Below, piece after piece: positions 22,983 to 34,639 of a stretch of DNA of 64,000 bases. The number at the start of each line of letters is the position of its first letter. The first letter of the stretch is position 1. Both the position numbers and the translations under genes were made by a program. The DNA comes from Phlegmacium glaucopus (lineage: Eukaryota; Basidiomycota; Agaricomycetes; Agaricales; Cortinariaceae). The notes under the pieces are model-generated. The model saw nothing but the letters and a program-made list of their open reading frames with translations, was not told where the DNA came from and did not search any database. The stretch lies in contig MU130361.1 in the NCBI GenBank assembly GCA_015039465.1, positions 451,212-515,211 of the forward strand. The letters run 5' to 3'.

Positions 22983-24772
22983 CTATCGAACTCTCGGAGA
23001 TAATCCGGAACTCCTTCTTTCGTTTCCAATTGTGTGTGGCGCTGGAAAGCTTCCGCAAGACGTTGGGAGATGGTGGAGGTGGCTCGGATATCTGCCTGCA
23101 GTGGTAGTAGGCCAGTGGCAAATATTCTGTCGCCGTCCTCAAATTCAGGGTTTGGGCTACTTTCCTCCTCATCCTCCTCATCACAATCTTCTACATGAGC
23201 CGGAAGTGGGCCGGTCAAACATTTTTCAATTCGGCATATTTCCGCCTTTTGAATTTTTCGTTCTTCTCGGATTTCATTCCTGCATTCCGAACAACAACGG
23301 GGTGGACAGCGGGACATTTTGACTTCTCCAGTTGCCCAGTCAATCTCCGGGTTGTGCATCTTAAGCCAGGAATGTCCGAGAATCAAGGTTTGTTTTCCTA
23401 GTCCAGTAACCGCGAACAAGGATCTCTCGGAGTGTCCTTTATACCTGAGTATCAGATCAACCACTTTCGTGATCGATCCGGCTTCATTTGGGGTACCGTC
23501 AACATTAAATACCGGAATCGGGTTTGACAGGGATTTTGTTGTGAGCCTGTTAGTTTTGACATAGTCTCTGTCAATAAACCTTCCGTCGGCTCCGGAGTCT
23601 ATTAAGGACAGAAAGGAGTTTACTTCTCCAGTGTTGGTCATTTCAATGCTGACTTTGAGTTCCAGTGATTTTGAGTCAGTGTCGAGGGAGCCAATAGTGA
23701 ACTTTTTTGGGAGGGTTCTTTCCCATCGGGGTCGGAACACTCGGATTTTTTTTGGAATTTCTGATGTTTGTACAACTTGAATGTTTTCAACCGTCTCGTC
23801 TATTTCATCAATGCTATCTACATGTAAAACAGAGAACCGGTTGGTTGTTGACAGCGAGGGCGTGCAGTTCACTCGCTGTTTTGGCAAAAATCCTTTAAAT
23901 CCTCGGTCGGACTTTCGTGTTCAGTGTTCTCCGAAGGTTCCGTCGGTTCTGGATCAGGCACTTTGTCATATTCGGCCAGCCGGAACTCCAAGAGGGTATG
24001 GAGTTCGTCATTGGACATTGTTCGGACGTCAAAACGTTTTTCGCAATGTCTCCCGATGTGTCCGACGCCTCCGCACCGGAAGCATGACAGTGGTACAGAG
24101 CCTGCTTTTCGGGCCGTGTCGATATCCATGGGTACAGGGTTTCCCGGAGTTGGCACGAGGTGTGCGTTCCTCTGTGGCGGATTTGACGGACTGAATTGGA
24201 GTGTGGTAGTACCGATTGGTCGAGAAGTGGTTGCTGCCGGACTTTTGTAAGCTGACTGGAAGGCCTCGTTAGTAGCTTGGTTTTTGTCTATTGTCCGTGC
24301 CATTCTGTACCATCCCGTCGGATCTGTATCGGACGGTCTTCCGGAAGCCATTGTAGCAATGGAGTTCTGAATCTGGGCATTCGGGCCTCTTCGGAATTTT
24401 ACTACAATAGTTTTTGGATTGGTGTATCCTGAATCCGTGATTAGGTCTTGGAATTCGTCCACATATTCTTCCAAAGACTGTGTTTTCTGGAAATATCCAG
24501 TTGACTCTAGTCGGTTAATGGCAACCGAGTCCGCATTTGCGGGACAGAACTCTTTTTTGAAGTCGTCTCGGAAATCAGACCAATCCAGGAACCGGGTTGA
24601 CTCAGGGTTTTCCGTTTCCCATCAGAAAACTCTGGCTGCCCACTTTGATGCTCTTCCGGATTTCATGTAGGACATGGCCCAGATGATTTTTGTTTGCTCG
24701 TCCGAGAATTCGTCGGAACAGAGCCGGATGTACGTTTGGCAGGAGTGAAGGAATGCTGTTCCTTTGGATCGT
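22983..24772 (-). pseudogene. Ty3/gypsy gag and protease fragment
   Basis: On the minus strand the gag frame (about 24770-23869) carries LEEYVDEFQDLITDSGYTNP and a CCHC zinc knuckle, CFRCGGVGHIGRHC. One TGA interrupts it near 24620. A second frame (23887-22983) carries the aspartic-protease motif LIDSGADGRFID and LILGHSWLKMHNPEIDW, a usual Ty3/gypsy order. Reverse transcriptase, RNase H and integrase are absent. The fragment is cut off on both sides by 25-base A runs, so it may be a contig placed between gaps rather than a true insertion. Confidence 0.8.
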
Positions 24773-24797
24773 AAAAAAAAAAAAAAAAAAAAAAAAA
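24773..24797. repeat. Exact 25-base A run at a junction
   Basis: It separates the gag fragment from the second 1.58-kb repeat copy. The corresponding place in copy 1 (near 21374) reads CAGAGTTGTC with no A run. Confidence 0.8.
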
Positions 24798-26395
24798 GTT
24801 GTCTACCCTACAACTGCTGATTAGACCTATTACTGTGTGACTTAAATGCATATAGTTAATAAGTGTGGTCAATAGACTATCATTTGTTACACTACAAATT
24901 GCATGTCTGGATTAAAAACCAATAAATCCATGAATATTCTTATAGACTTGGCACAGGAAAAGTTAAATAAACAATATTGGGTTAGCAAATGTCATGGGGT
25001 GTGATTGTGGAGCAACAGAATATTATTAATAAATATTCAGGGGAAGGTTGGTGCCCGAGCAACAGTGGAAGCAGAATAACCAAGATAGTGGAACCATGTG
25101 ATTGTGTGTGGGAATCATGATGATTAAGGATAGGGGGAGTGCTGAACAATCATAAAGATTGTTTCCAGGCACAATAGGCACAGTTACCATCAAGAGGGGT
25201 GGAAACTACCTAAAATTAGCAACATGGGGCTAAAAATAGAACAACCCCTATGTTTCCAGGAACAATGAGTGCACATGGTGCATTATCTATTTTTAAATAT
25301 CTCAAATGTATAAAACACCTCCCAGGGTTTGTAAATAGTCAGAAAATTGGATTCTTTCTTTCCCCCCCTCATTTGCAACCTAGTACAGCTCACTGTCTTA
25401 GACATTGAGCAAGAACACTTGTCTTTGAGTAGTGGACTTGAAAATAAATCAGTTTCTCAGAGTTGTTTGACTTGTTGCAATAATTGTTGAATTGTTGTAA
25501 AAGTTGTTGTTGTGTTAAAGTCATAGCAGAAGTGGTTGAGCTTCTTGTCTTCTGTGTATGCAATTGTGTTGAAGTCATAACAGAAGCAAGGGGTCTTCTT
25601 GTGTATGCAATTGTGTTGAAGTTGTAACAAAGTCTTGGACTTTTGTGTACACAAGTTTTAAATCAATCAGTAAAGTCTTAGGAATTCTTTGACTGATTGT
25701 TGGTGCAAGCCATAAATTGCAAAGCTACTTAAAAGTTTGATCATCCTTGAATTGATCCAAATTATTGTTGTTGTTGTGTGTACTAGTTAGAAGTGAAATT
25801 CAAAGTCTTGGAAAGGTTATACTTTCTAGAAAACCCAACTTGCATTATTAAGATTGTATAAAGTATTGATTGAGTTATTGTTTTGAGTAGAGATTTTTAT
25901 AATCTTGAAAATACACCTTTTCTCAACAACCTCTGTGCAGTTACATCAACGGAAATGTTAGTAAGAACAAATATTTTTAAGCATTAACTGACCTCAAATG
26001 TAGGGTCAATACAATCCATCTGCTCCTTCATTTTGATGGCTGCCAGTGCCTGCTCTGTGCTCAGAGCGAGGAAGTCCGGGACAATATATTGCTTCCCTTT
26101 GTATTCTCTGACTCTGTAACTGCGGTGGAGGCAAGTGCTTACAGGTTGGCCCTGTGGTCCCTCAATGCTATTGCGAGCAACATCAGCAGGATAGATCTGT
26201 TCCATGATGGTATTTGATAAGGACTGAATGTCATGTGATATAAACAAACATCACATGGTTTCGGTGATTTTCAATGATTGCCCATGATGTGGCATGGGAA
26301 CATTAAATGAAAGTTGAACTTCATCAAGATTTGTCTTCTCCAACATATATAGATAGCCACACCTTGACTGACACCTGCTTGCTGTTTCATACAAC
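24798..26395 (-). repeat. 1.58-kb direct repeat, copy 2 (family D LTR-like)
   Basis: Second copy of 21374-22957. Unlike copy 1 it continues past the shared end into unique sequence with minus-strand open segments of unknown family (about 26251-26523). Confidence 0.75.
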
Positions 26396-26670
26396 ACATG
26401 GCCAACATGACACCTACCAAAATTTGTGAAGCATTGGTTGGCTGCAATGACCAAGTCCGGCTGGGAGTAGAAGAAGGCAGTATTCACACTACAATGCAGC
26501 ACATTGGCTGCAGACTGGTACAACAGGCAGCTTGGAATAAGTACAAATACTAACTATGAACCCAGAGGGATATCTTTGCATTACAATCAAGTGATGCAAA
26601 TTGAGGAGCCTTCTATGGACATTTATATCTATACAGTTTCCTAAGGTCTTGGAACCAGCAGGAAGAACAA

Positions 26671-27034
26671 ATGGCTCCCAACTTTGTGGCTCGGCAGCAG
26701 GCAGCTCTCCGAGAGTTTGATCGGTCCGCACCTGTCTCCCAGCCAGGTGTCCATTCAACTGCTGCACCCATTAGACCTGCTGCACCCACCCCAATTGCCA
26801 TACTGCTTGAGTTGCTCCAGTTGTCATACCTGCTCCAGTTGCTGTACCTGCCCAAGTTGCCGCACCCACAAAAACCAAAGCAAAGGCAGTATCCACTGCC
26901 ACATCAATTGTCACACCAGCATCACATCCACAACAGAGCCAGCCTGCCACTGCTGCACCTGCCACCTGTGTCTCAACAGATGCCCGAACAGCACCTGCTG
27001 CTGCTGATGTACCTGCAGTGAGGTCAGACCGCAA
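26671..27034 (+). pseudogene. Pro/Ala-rich gag-like fragment
   Basis: Begins with an ATG frame (MAPNFVARQQAALREFDRSA) and continues in another frame as PAPVAVPAQVAAPTKTKAKA and similar, implying a frameshift. The composition resembles the low-complexity part of retroelement gag-like proteins. No zinc knuckle is seen. Confidence 0.35.
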
Positions 27035-27799
27035 GTAGTATAGTAGTTCGTGGGGTTAATGTAGATTTCCTCAATGGAGTTTAGGGGAGTTGTGGTACTG
27101 AAATATGCAAGGAGAGAAAACTGCGAAGATAGCGAAGTTCACGAATAATAGTGAAGTACACAAAATAGCTTTAAAGAATGAGACTATTGACTTAGAACAT
27201 TGCTGCAAAGTTTATGGGATCAAAACTCTGGCCGTCTCTTGTTCACCGTACCTCCTACTTGCTACAGATACTTAATACAAGAGTTGTAAACTAACCAGGT
27301 GCGGATATGTGAAACAGTAATGTAAAAATTGAGCTAATGCAAAATCACATTGACCCAGTAGTTTGGTAACGAAGGAATAGGAGGCAAAGTAAAAATAAAG
27401 CTGATGAGTAAGGAGGTCAGTTGAATGACCTCCTGTTTTGAAGTATATGATAAAATATATATATGGAAAAATGAAAGAAAGCAAGTGCAAAATAACATGG
27501 ACCATAATAAAACCAATGCAAGGGATAGATGGAGAGGTAAGAAATGTGTATGTGAACTGTGAAAGACCGCGAGATTAGATAGTGGCTGTGTGAAGGTGTG
27601 TCTGCAAAGGAGTGAATATGGCTAAGTCCACTGTGGCTAGTGAGAGCTGTAGATATGTTGAAGTATGAGGTGCAAAGAGGAATGAGGGTGCTTTGGATAG
27701 TTATGAGGGTCATATAAGTGATGTGTGAGGCATGTGCAAAGAGCCGATGATATTGTAGGATATGCGAATGAGAGTGCGAGGGTTACTGACAACCGCGGT
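27006..27799. repeat. Dispersed ~790-bp repeat, copy 2
   Basis: Second copy of 17409-18203. It begins at the end of the Pro/Ala-rich fragment and ends TTACTGACAACCGCGG next to the family C LTR. Confidence 0.6.
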
Positions 27800-27817
27800 A
27801 TAAATCATTGTTTGTGT

Positions 27818-28892
27818 TGTTATATAACACCAACCAGAGAGCAGTGGACCAGTCTTTAGGTCAAGAGTGTTAGGGGACACCCGACTTTAACCCAAACCTC
27901 AACTCTAGAATCATACACCCCACCTTTCCGACGACCTCCGACCTTCCGTCCAACTCCGCTTCCGTCACCGGTTGACTCCGGAATCCCGTAGTTCCGCTCC
28001 GACTCCGGTCCTCCGATTCACTCCGTCTTTTATTTCTATTTTTCATATCGCACCACTTCTTATTTAATTAATTAATTATTATCGTATCATTCCTTTATTT
28101 ATTTTATATCTCCGTTATGTCCATATTAGTACTTAAACACCCCCAGCCTAGCAGGGATCCCCATCCTTTCCTCTTTGGATCCCCTGCTAGGTAAGTCACT
28201 TGTAGATATCTTTTCTGAAATATTATTAACTTTGGATCCCCTGCTAGCTTGACTGAGTCAGCATTGCAGTTGCCCTAACAAAGAGACTCCCTGTTATTTG
28301 TTTAGGGAAGGCTTAGCCTTGACTTATAACACACTTGAAAGGTGGTTGAGGCACAAGAGTAAGGAAGAGGATGAGGATGAAAAAGAAAGAGTCTTTGGTG
28401 AGACTATAGTGGTTGACAGTAGAGGACAATGACAGTAAAGGACTGAAAAAGCAAACTTAGAGGGAGGAATTCACTGGAATTCCACTGAGATGATGACTGT
28501 TGGGGACTAAGAATGAATTGAGGGAAACTACCTATCCTGGTACAAAAGAGCAGTATTTATACCCTAAGGATGAGGCTATGTAGAACAATAAAAAGAAAGA
28601 AGTACGCGCTGTCAAAGGAAGAAAGATAAAGAGAGGACAGCTGCAAGAAGAAAAGAACAATGGAAAAGAAGAAGGAACAATAAAAAAATCTGTAAAGTGT
28701 CAAAGTGCGAGAGAAAAGAAAAGAAGGCAGTGTACATAGTCCAATAGCAAAAATATATCAACTCCATAGGCGTGTGGTCATGTCAAAAAATGTGAAAGGT
28801 CCTGAGTCAACACTTGAAAGGTGCAGCCTTGTTCCCGAGAAAACACTACTTGCCCATGATCCCATGTCGCGCAGCCTTGATAACACTTGACA
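27818..28892 (-). repeat. Family C LTR-like repeat, copy A, interrupted
   Basis: Begins TGTTATATAACACCAACCAG and ends TAACACTTGACA. Without its insertion it is about 660 bp. On the minus strand it contains GGTATAAATACTGCTC (a TATA-box-like sequence), suggesting the element reads leftward. It is split by a solo LTR (27868-28280). Related copies: 30140-36470 (split), 33713-34195, 38680-39440 (inverted) and 39465-39595. Confidence 0.6.
27868..28280. mobile_element. Solo LTR, 413 bp, with 5-bp target duplication
   Basis: Starts TGTTAGGGGACACC and ends GCAGTTGCCCTAACA. It is flanked by perfect AAGAG duplications (27863-27867 and 28281-28285). Homologous in inverse orientation to 44210-44654. Inserted into the family C LTR. 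Confidence 0.85.
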
Positions 28893-30120
28893 CACTGCGA
28901 GAATAATCCTCTGCTGCTGATTCATCTGCAATTCCTGCTTGGTTGTGATCCTCCTGGACTTCCTAAGTTGTCATAAAGAGGGTGGGAAGGCTTCATGTAC
29001 CGCATGAATGATGGTTTTGGCAGTGAATGATAGGATAAGAGGTAGATAATTGAGGATAGGGGACTGAGTGTGATCCAAGAGCGAGGGATGGCAAGATAGA
29101 TGGCTGAAGTGAAAACTTGTGGGTCCATAGCCACAACGACAATGACAAAGCCTCTGACATAATGGGAGATGTGGCTGATGCGTCCATAAAGAGGCCGTTC
29201 TTGAAATGATGGACCAAAGATACGATCGGATGCAAGCTGATGACCGATGCGAATAGTAGATTGATTGATCGCTTTGTTGGATCACTAGCCAAGGGACAAA
29301 TGGATGGTAGATGCTTAGGAGCATGTTGATAGTGTAAACAATGGAGAGCATAGTGTGAGACATTGAGAATATGATGAGCGATGAGGATGATAACGTTGAA
29401 TGAATGATTTCTTGACCAGGAACGTGATTCAGGGCTGCTTCCAAAATAGGTAAGTGAATTCAAAGTCCACTTATTTTCATGATGGCAACTTTTAAGCTTT
29501 CTTCTCATGCTACCAATCAGTATTGGTGCATGATAGCGGGTGAGAGTGCATGTGATAATGGTAACCGCAAGATATCTGTGAGTGTCTGCGAAGTTGTTAA
29601 ACTGTGAAAATAACCTGTTTACAAACCTAGAGGCTATATAGATCCTATCACCACTCACCCTCAGAAACCCCCTGTTGCACGGATGATAGCAGCATCCCAG
29701 CCCTACCCACAAGCATCATCTTCTGCTCAACCACCTCCTAGACCAGCCACACGAGTTCTTATATTGGGGCAGGAGGCCATTCATGTCTGTCATCCTCCAC
29801 CGGCACCTGTTGAGCCTGTGCAATCATTCCAGATGGATTGAAGATGAAGGTGATGAAGATTATGAACATCAGTTGTCCACATCATGTTCTGAGGCCAAGG
29901 ATCGGCAATCAGCACAATCCAATTTGGGCTACAAAAGGAGGATTCCAAAGCGAGCAGGTGGGTTCCATGAGCCTGCCTGTAGAAGATGGAGGTCTTTACA
30001 CTAAGCCACTAATTCTGATTGGATTCTGATTGGACTAATCGGAGTCTGATTGTATTCCGAGCAGTCCAATCAGACTTAAATTTGGCTGGAGCACCAGCCA
30101 TTTTCAAATTTTGAGTCCGA
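28893..30120 (-). repeat. Family C internal region
   Basis: The block beginning CACTGCGAGAATAATCCTCTGC is shared with 36471-36685, 38465-38680 (inverted) and 39590-40200. The 29538-29650 block repeats 18204-18310. A short plus-strand frame at about 29683-29844 (PPPRPATRVLILGQEAIHV) looks gag-like. No intact gene. Confidence 0.45.
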
Positions 30121-30480
30121 TATAAATCATTGTTTGTGTTGTTATATAACACCAACCAGAGAGCAATGGACTAGTCTTTAAGTCAAAAGCCTCCCTGTTG
30201 TTTGTTTAGGGAAGGTATAACCTAGACTTGTGTAGGGGGAAAGAATAGAGATGAGGAAGGATGAGGATGAAGATCTTGGAAGGTGACTGAGGTAGAGGAT
30301 GAGGATGAGGATGAATAAGAGAGAGTCTTCAGTAAGACTATAGAAGTAGACAGTATGGGACAGTAACAGATAAAAGGCTGAAAAAGCGAACTTGAGGGAG
30401 GAATTCACATTTACTTTACCCTCCCTGGGTTAATCCATATGGAATGGATGGAATCCATATGGATTCCATAAAATAAAGGG

Positions 30481-30575
30481 TGGATTCCATGGAATATACA
30501 GATGGAATCCATGAAATAGGGATGGATTCCATGGAATATACAGATGGAATCCATGAAATAGGGATGGATTCCATG
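30481..30575. repeat. 42-bp minisatellite, about 2.3 copies
   Basis: The unit contains GGATTCCATGGAATATACAG plus its near-complement GGAATCCATGAAATAGGG. The same sequence recurs at 34195-34370. Part of the composite element's left end. Confidence 0.75.
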
Positions 30576-30579
30576 TTGT

Positions 30580-30960
30580 TACATGTTACGTGTTGTATGT
30601 TGTTTGCTGTTTGGCCCATGTTGCATGTTGCATACTTGTTGTTTGGTCCATGCTGTAGGTTTGTTGTATACTACTTGGTCCATGTTGTATGTTTGTTGTA
30701 TGCTGCTTGGTGGGTGTTTGGTGTTTGCTGCGTGTTGTGTGCTACATGGTCCGTGCTGTTTGGTCCATGCTGTTTGGTCCATGCTGCATCTTGTTTGCTG
30801 TTTGTTACATGTTGCTGCATGTTGGCGCTTGGTGTGTATGTTACACATATTGGTGCTGCTTTTGGTGGTTACTGTGCAGGTTCGCTCCGTATGTTGGTGA
30901 TTACTGCTGCTTGCCGTACATGTTGCTGCTGCTGAGACTGGTGTTGGGGGGTCGGTCGTG
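30580..30960. repeat. G/T-rich simple sequence
   Basis: Strand-asymmetric tract of TTG, TGTTG and GGTCCATG variants. Long open frames on both strands here are compositional artefacts. Confidence 0.6.
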
Positions 30961-31201
30961 AAAAGTAAAATAAAATTATCCATTTCTACTAACGTTTGGG
31001 GGGAGGAGGGGTGAACCCCAAAAGTAAAATAAAATACGATACTAATAAGTGTGACCGTCGTTAGGGGGTCCCATAACATAAAATAAAATGATAAAATTAT
31101 CCTAACAATAATCATAATTATATTATACCTTATTTATTATATTTATAATGGTACTTTTTTGGAATTGTTGTTGACTTACTTTATTTTATCTTATAATTGG
31201 A

Positions 31202-31465
31202 CCAGGTATACCTTAGGTAGGAACCTAAGGTACCTTATATGTCTACCTTAGGTAGGGACATAAGGTACCTTGTCCATACCTTAGGTAGGGATATAAGGTA
31301 CCTTAGGTAGGGATAAGGTACCTAAGGTAGACATATAAGGTACCTTAGGTAGGGATAAAGTACCTAAGGTAGACATATAAGGTACCTTAGGTAGGGATAA
31401 AGTACCTAAGGTAGACATATAAGGTACCTTAGGTAGGGATAAAGTACCTAAGGTAGACATATAAG
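31202..31465. repeat. 42-bp tandem repeat of GGTACCTTAGGTAGG type
   Basis: At least three near-perfect units of 42 bp (unit includes GGTACCTTAGGTAGGGATAA then GTACCTAAGGTAGAC), preceded by shorter variants. Each unit is partly self-complementary. The array runs directly into a 27-base A run. Confidence 0.85.
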
Positions 31466-31492
31466 AAAAAAAAAAAAAAAAAAAAAAAAAAA
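31466..31492. repeat. 27-base A run at a junction
   Basis: Separates the minisatellite from the mirror-reversed helicase segment. Confidence 0.8.
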
Positions 31493-32030
31493 CATATGAT
31501 GTAAGTGACAAGAAGGAGGACTGAGAAGAAAATCATCATGGAAATTAGCCAAAGGACTACATGTAGATCTATCAGGATGTATGTTAACGGGTACACTTTT
31601 TTGACCTCTGGCATTTAGATTAGGATGTACGAAGTTACTGACGGGAACTGAGAACAAGTGACAGTATCGTTTACGTTCAGTTTAACCTTTAACAGCAGCA
31701 GCTTCACCTTAGCGGTTTAGGAGACGTCTACCACTGTTACATTAGGCACCTTATTTGTGATGAAAAGGTCGTTTAACAAGTAGAGGTGAGTACTAAGATG
31801 TAAAATCGTGAGAAGGAGACTAAAGGTCATGGGAATTGGAACAGGGTAACGTTTCAGGAAAGCTTCGTAGGTTTAAAGCTTCGTCGTATTGACCTGTAGG
31901 TTGAAAGTCAAATTCTACACGTTCACCTTCACTTGAACTCTGGTTACTTAAGTCTATGAGACCTCTTATACCGACGTTTAGTAAGTAGGGAAGTAGGAGA
32001 AATACTTACTGGATTGCAATTGTAATGATA
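31493..32030. other. PIF1-helicase coding sequence in mirror (reversed, uncomplemented) order
   Basis: None of the six normal frames gives a recognisable protein. Reading bases from about 32030 down to 31493 without complementing gives one long frame containing YSPEYLNSLVSSSLPL, LKLKVGCPVMLLRNLDASKG, LCNGTRLRVLEIRGRV, LRRRQFPI, AFAMTVNKSQGQSL and LYVGLSRCTSGNRLKV. These are the ordered C-terminal motifs of PIF1/Helitron helicases. Only one stop (TGA, probably from CGA) interrupts about 160 codons. Farther up there is an intron-like stretch ending TTAG. The segment abuts the 27-base A run. Its right end could extend to about 32100. Confidence 0.9.
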
Positions 32031-32099
32031 AGATTTGTTGATTCTATTTTTCAATAAGAGTGTTCACTGTTAGGATATAAGACTGAGTCCACTGTTGTG

Positions 32100-32350
32100 A
32101 TGCAGCCAGGGGTCCAGGGGGTGGAGCCCCCGGCAAGCCCTGAATCTGTGCTGGAGGTCAGAAAAGCGGAGCGGCGCCGTGCCGAAGGCACGGGTTCACG
32201 GCTTGTTTATTTCCAATGCCAGGATCCAGCCAGAATGGTCAGGATTTATTTCTGATGCTATGACCAGTAATTACCACCAGTAATGACCCCAGGTTCCAGG
32301 ACACACATAAGAGGCAAAGGAAAGCATTCACTGGCAGGTGTATAAACAAC
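32100..32350. other. GC-richer stretch, no gene
   Basis: Contains GGGGTCCAGGGGGTGGAGCC and a GCCGTGCCGAAGGCACGG hairpin. No coding evidence. Confidence 0.35.
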
Positions 32351-32840
32351 AATAACATGTATGCAAATTAGTCGGTCGTTGCAGCCTCATCCTCCAAATG
32401 ACAACTCCATCTGGATCACCAAGTTCACTGTTGTTTTCACCAGTAGGGTCAAAGTCTTCATCATGTGAGTCCATCACAAAGCCTGCAGCTTTGACAATTA
32501 CATGCCATTTGCTCTCTGAGAGTTTCTTGATGGTTTGGAAGTGGGTGGCAGCATGAGTAGGCCATGGTATACAGACAAAGCTGGTCTTTGTATCTTTGTT
32601 GGGACGGTCGCTGGAACACCAAAGTTTAAGGGCACATTCTTGCTAGAATCATAAATGCTGCTTGTCAGTGAAGGGATCAGTTGATCACAGGGCAATAACT
32701 CACTGCAGCAGCACATAGTGATAGTGCACCTGCTGGAAAGCCATAAAACTTGTCTGTTTTTGCCACAAGTTGGTGATGCACTGCAAAGATCTCTATGATA
32801 ACAGATGAGTGATAGGCACCTGACTGAAGGCAAAGGTTAA
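32350..32840 (-). pseudogene. Decayed ORF, family unknown
   Basis: On the minus strand one frame reads WPTHAATHFQTIKKLSESKW then AAGFVMDSHDEDFDPTG and DPDGVVIWRMRLQ. A second frame carries SSIYDSSKNVPLNFGVP. The frames are disjoint, implying frameshifts or introns. I cannot assign a domain. Confidence 0.35.
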
Positions 32841-33133
32841 ATAATTGAAATATGAAGCAAAATCACAGAAAGGAACTTACTTTTGTGTCAGGATCATGAT
32901 ATATATGTATATTGCAGGTCTTGGAGCTGATCTGCAATGTACTCCTTTCATTGCTCTCTTGAATTATTGTATGGCTCGTTCTCTAACAATTTAGTGAGCC
33001 TCTGTAAAGCATACTTACTGATAGAACTGGGCCAGTTCCAGATGGCAGAGCTTGCCTATGTAAGGGGACACTCCATTTTACCTACACCACCCAATCGGGA
33101 TTTGCTTCTTGACCAACACCCATCTGGAGCCAA

Positions 33134-33428
33134 TTGTTACATTCCATTATACATTACTCTGGTCCAGCTCTGTTGGAGTTGTCTCCAGTAGTCCATACTC
33201 CATTCCAGTACTTTCCCTTGTATCCGGATCTACTCTTCCTACATCCAACTCTGAGACTTCTCTGTATCATTCCGGCTCTTCCGACGTTACTCCAAACCCA
33301 TTACCATATCTTCGCCACAATAACTATTTCTTTGTCATCACTTTCCCACTATCAGTCAGCACACCTGCTACAGATTATTCACCCAAGAATGCAGGACCTT
33401 CCAGGAGCAGAACACAGCACTTTATATT
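33134..33428 (+). repeat. Family F1 LTR, 5' fragment
   Basis: Matches the first ~295 bp of the 572-bp LTR at 48936-49507, from TTACATTCCATTATAC to GCACTTTATATT. Truncated where a TAGGGACTAGCATGG-type hAT end begins. Confidence 0.7.
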
Positions 33429-33712
33429 AGGGACTAGCATGGTCACAACCGATAACAACTGGGGAATGTCACGGGTGTGGGTTTTGAAAAAACCCGAGGG
33501 TATATAACCTGTGGATGGGTATGCATCCAAAACCAACAGGAAGAATACTTAAAATAATTATTTTATTATTTACTGGTAGTAAATCAACTGCAGGTGACTT
33601 AATCATGCTGACCGGCAAATCCCAGGACACCTGTCAAACCTGTGTCACGGGTACGGGTTAGGCAGGGGTTACAAAGTTGCAACCTGTTATAAATCATTGT
33701 TTGTGTTGTTAT

Positions 33713-34195
33713 AAAACACCAACCAGAGGGAACTGGACCAGACTTTAGGTCAGAATATCCCCCTGTGTTCGTTTAGGGAAGGTATAACCAGAGACTAGTA
33801 AGCACACTTGGTTAGAAGAGAGTAGAGGAGGGTGAGGATGAAGATCTTGGAAGGTGACTGAGGTAGAGGATGAGGATGAGGATGGGTAAGAAAGAGTCTT
33901 CAGTAAGACTAGCAGTAGACAGTATAGGACAGTAACAGATAAAAGGCTGAAAAAGCAAACTTGAGGGAGGAATTCACTGGAACTCCACTGAGATGATGAC
34001 TGTTGGGGAGTAAGAATGAATTGAGGTGAACTACCTATCCTGGTACAAAAGAGCAGTATTTATACCCTAAGGGATGAGGCTATGTAGAAGAAAAGAACAA
34101 TGGAAAAGAAGAAGGAACAATAAAAAAATCTGTAAAGTGTCAAAGTGCGAGAGAAAAGAAAAGAAGGCAGTGTACATAGTCCAATAGCAAAAATA
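33713..34195 (-). repeat. Family C LTR-like repeat, truncated copy
   Basis: Starts TGTTATAAAACACCAACC and follows copy A up to CAATAGCAAAAATA, where it meets the CCATGGAATATACAG minisatellite. Confidence 0.55.
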
Positions 34196-34639
34196 GATGG
34201 ATTCCATGGAATATACAGATGGAATCCATGAATAGGGATGGATTCCATGGAATATACAGATGTAAAAGATGCCATCATGGAATATGCAGATTGGAATTCC
34301 TTACCTATTATGGAATACAGGGATGGATTCCATCTGTATATTCCATGGAATCCAAGGATGGATTCCATATGGACCAGGTTAATATTCTATTTTATTTCAT
34401 TCAGTTGTTGTTAAGGTTTTTTCATGGTAATATTTATATTATTTATTCCATATTATATTAATACTAATAACAATCCTATTAAAATAGTAAAATAAAATAC
34501 AATACCCTGGGGGATTGCTGCCAGTGTGAATAATCATAGCATAAAATGAAATGAAAACCCCAAGTGGGGAGGAGGGGGGTTTGCAATCATCTTTACCTAT
34601 TAAAATAAAATGAAAAGTGCTGGCTGGGGGGTTGTGGTC

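Noticed and set aside
22958..24797. A runs as retrotransposon poly(A) tails
   Set aside because: They occur at both ends of the gag fragment, both on the same strand, and opposite to the gag reading direction at one end. The fixed 25-base length fits a placeholder better.
29000..29712. Minus-strand ORF of 239 codons in the family C internal region
   Set aside because: Other family C copies (39640-40330) break the frame, and composition is low-information; no domain recognised.
30579..31115. Long open frames on both strands in the G/T-rich tract
   Set aside because: Composition-driven: repeated TTG/TGT codons, no domain, and several frames open at once.
31250..31470. CRISPR-like array in the 42-bp tandem repeat
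   Set aside because: Units are contiguous with no unique spacers, and the genome is eukaryotic.
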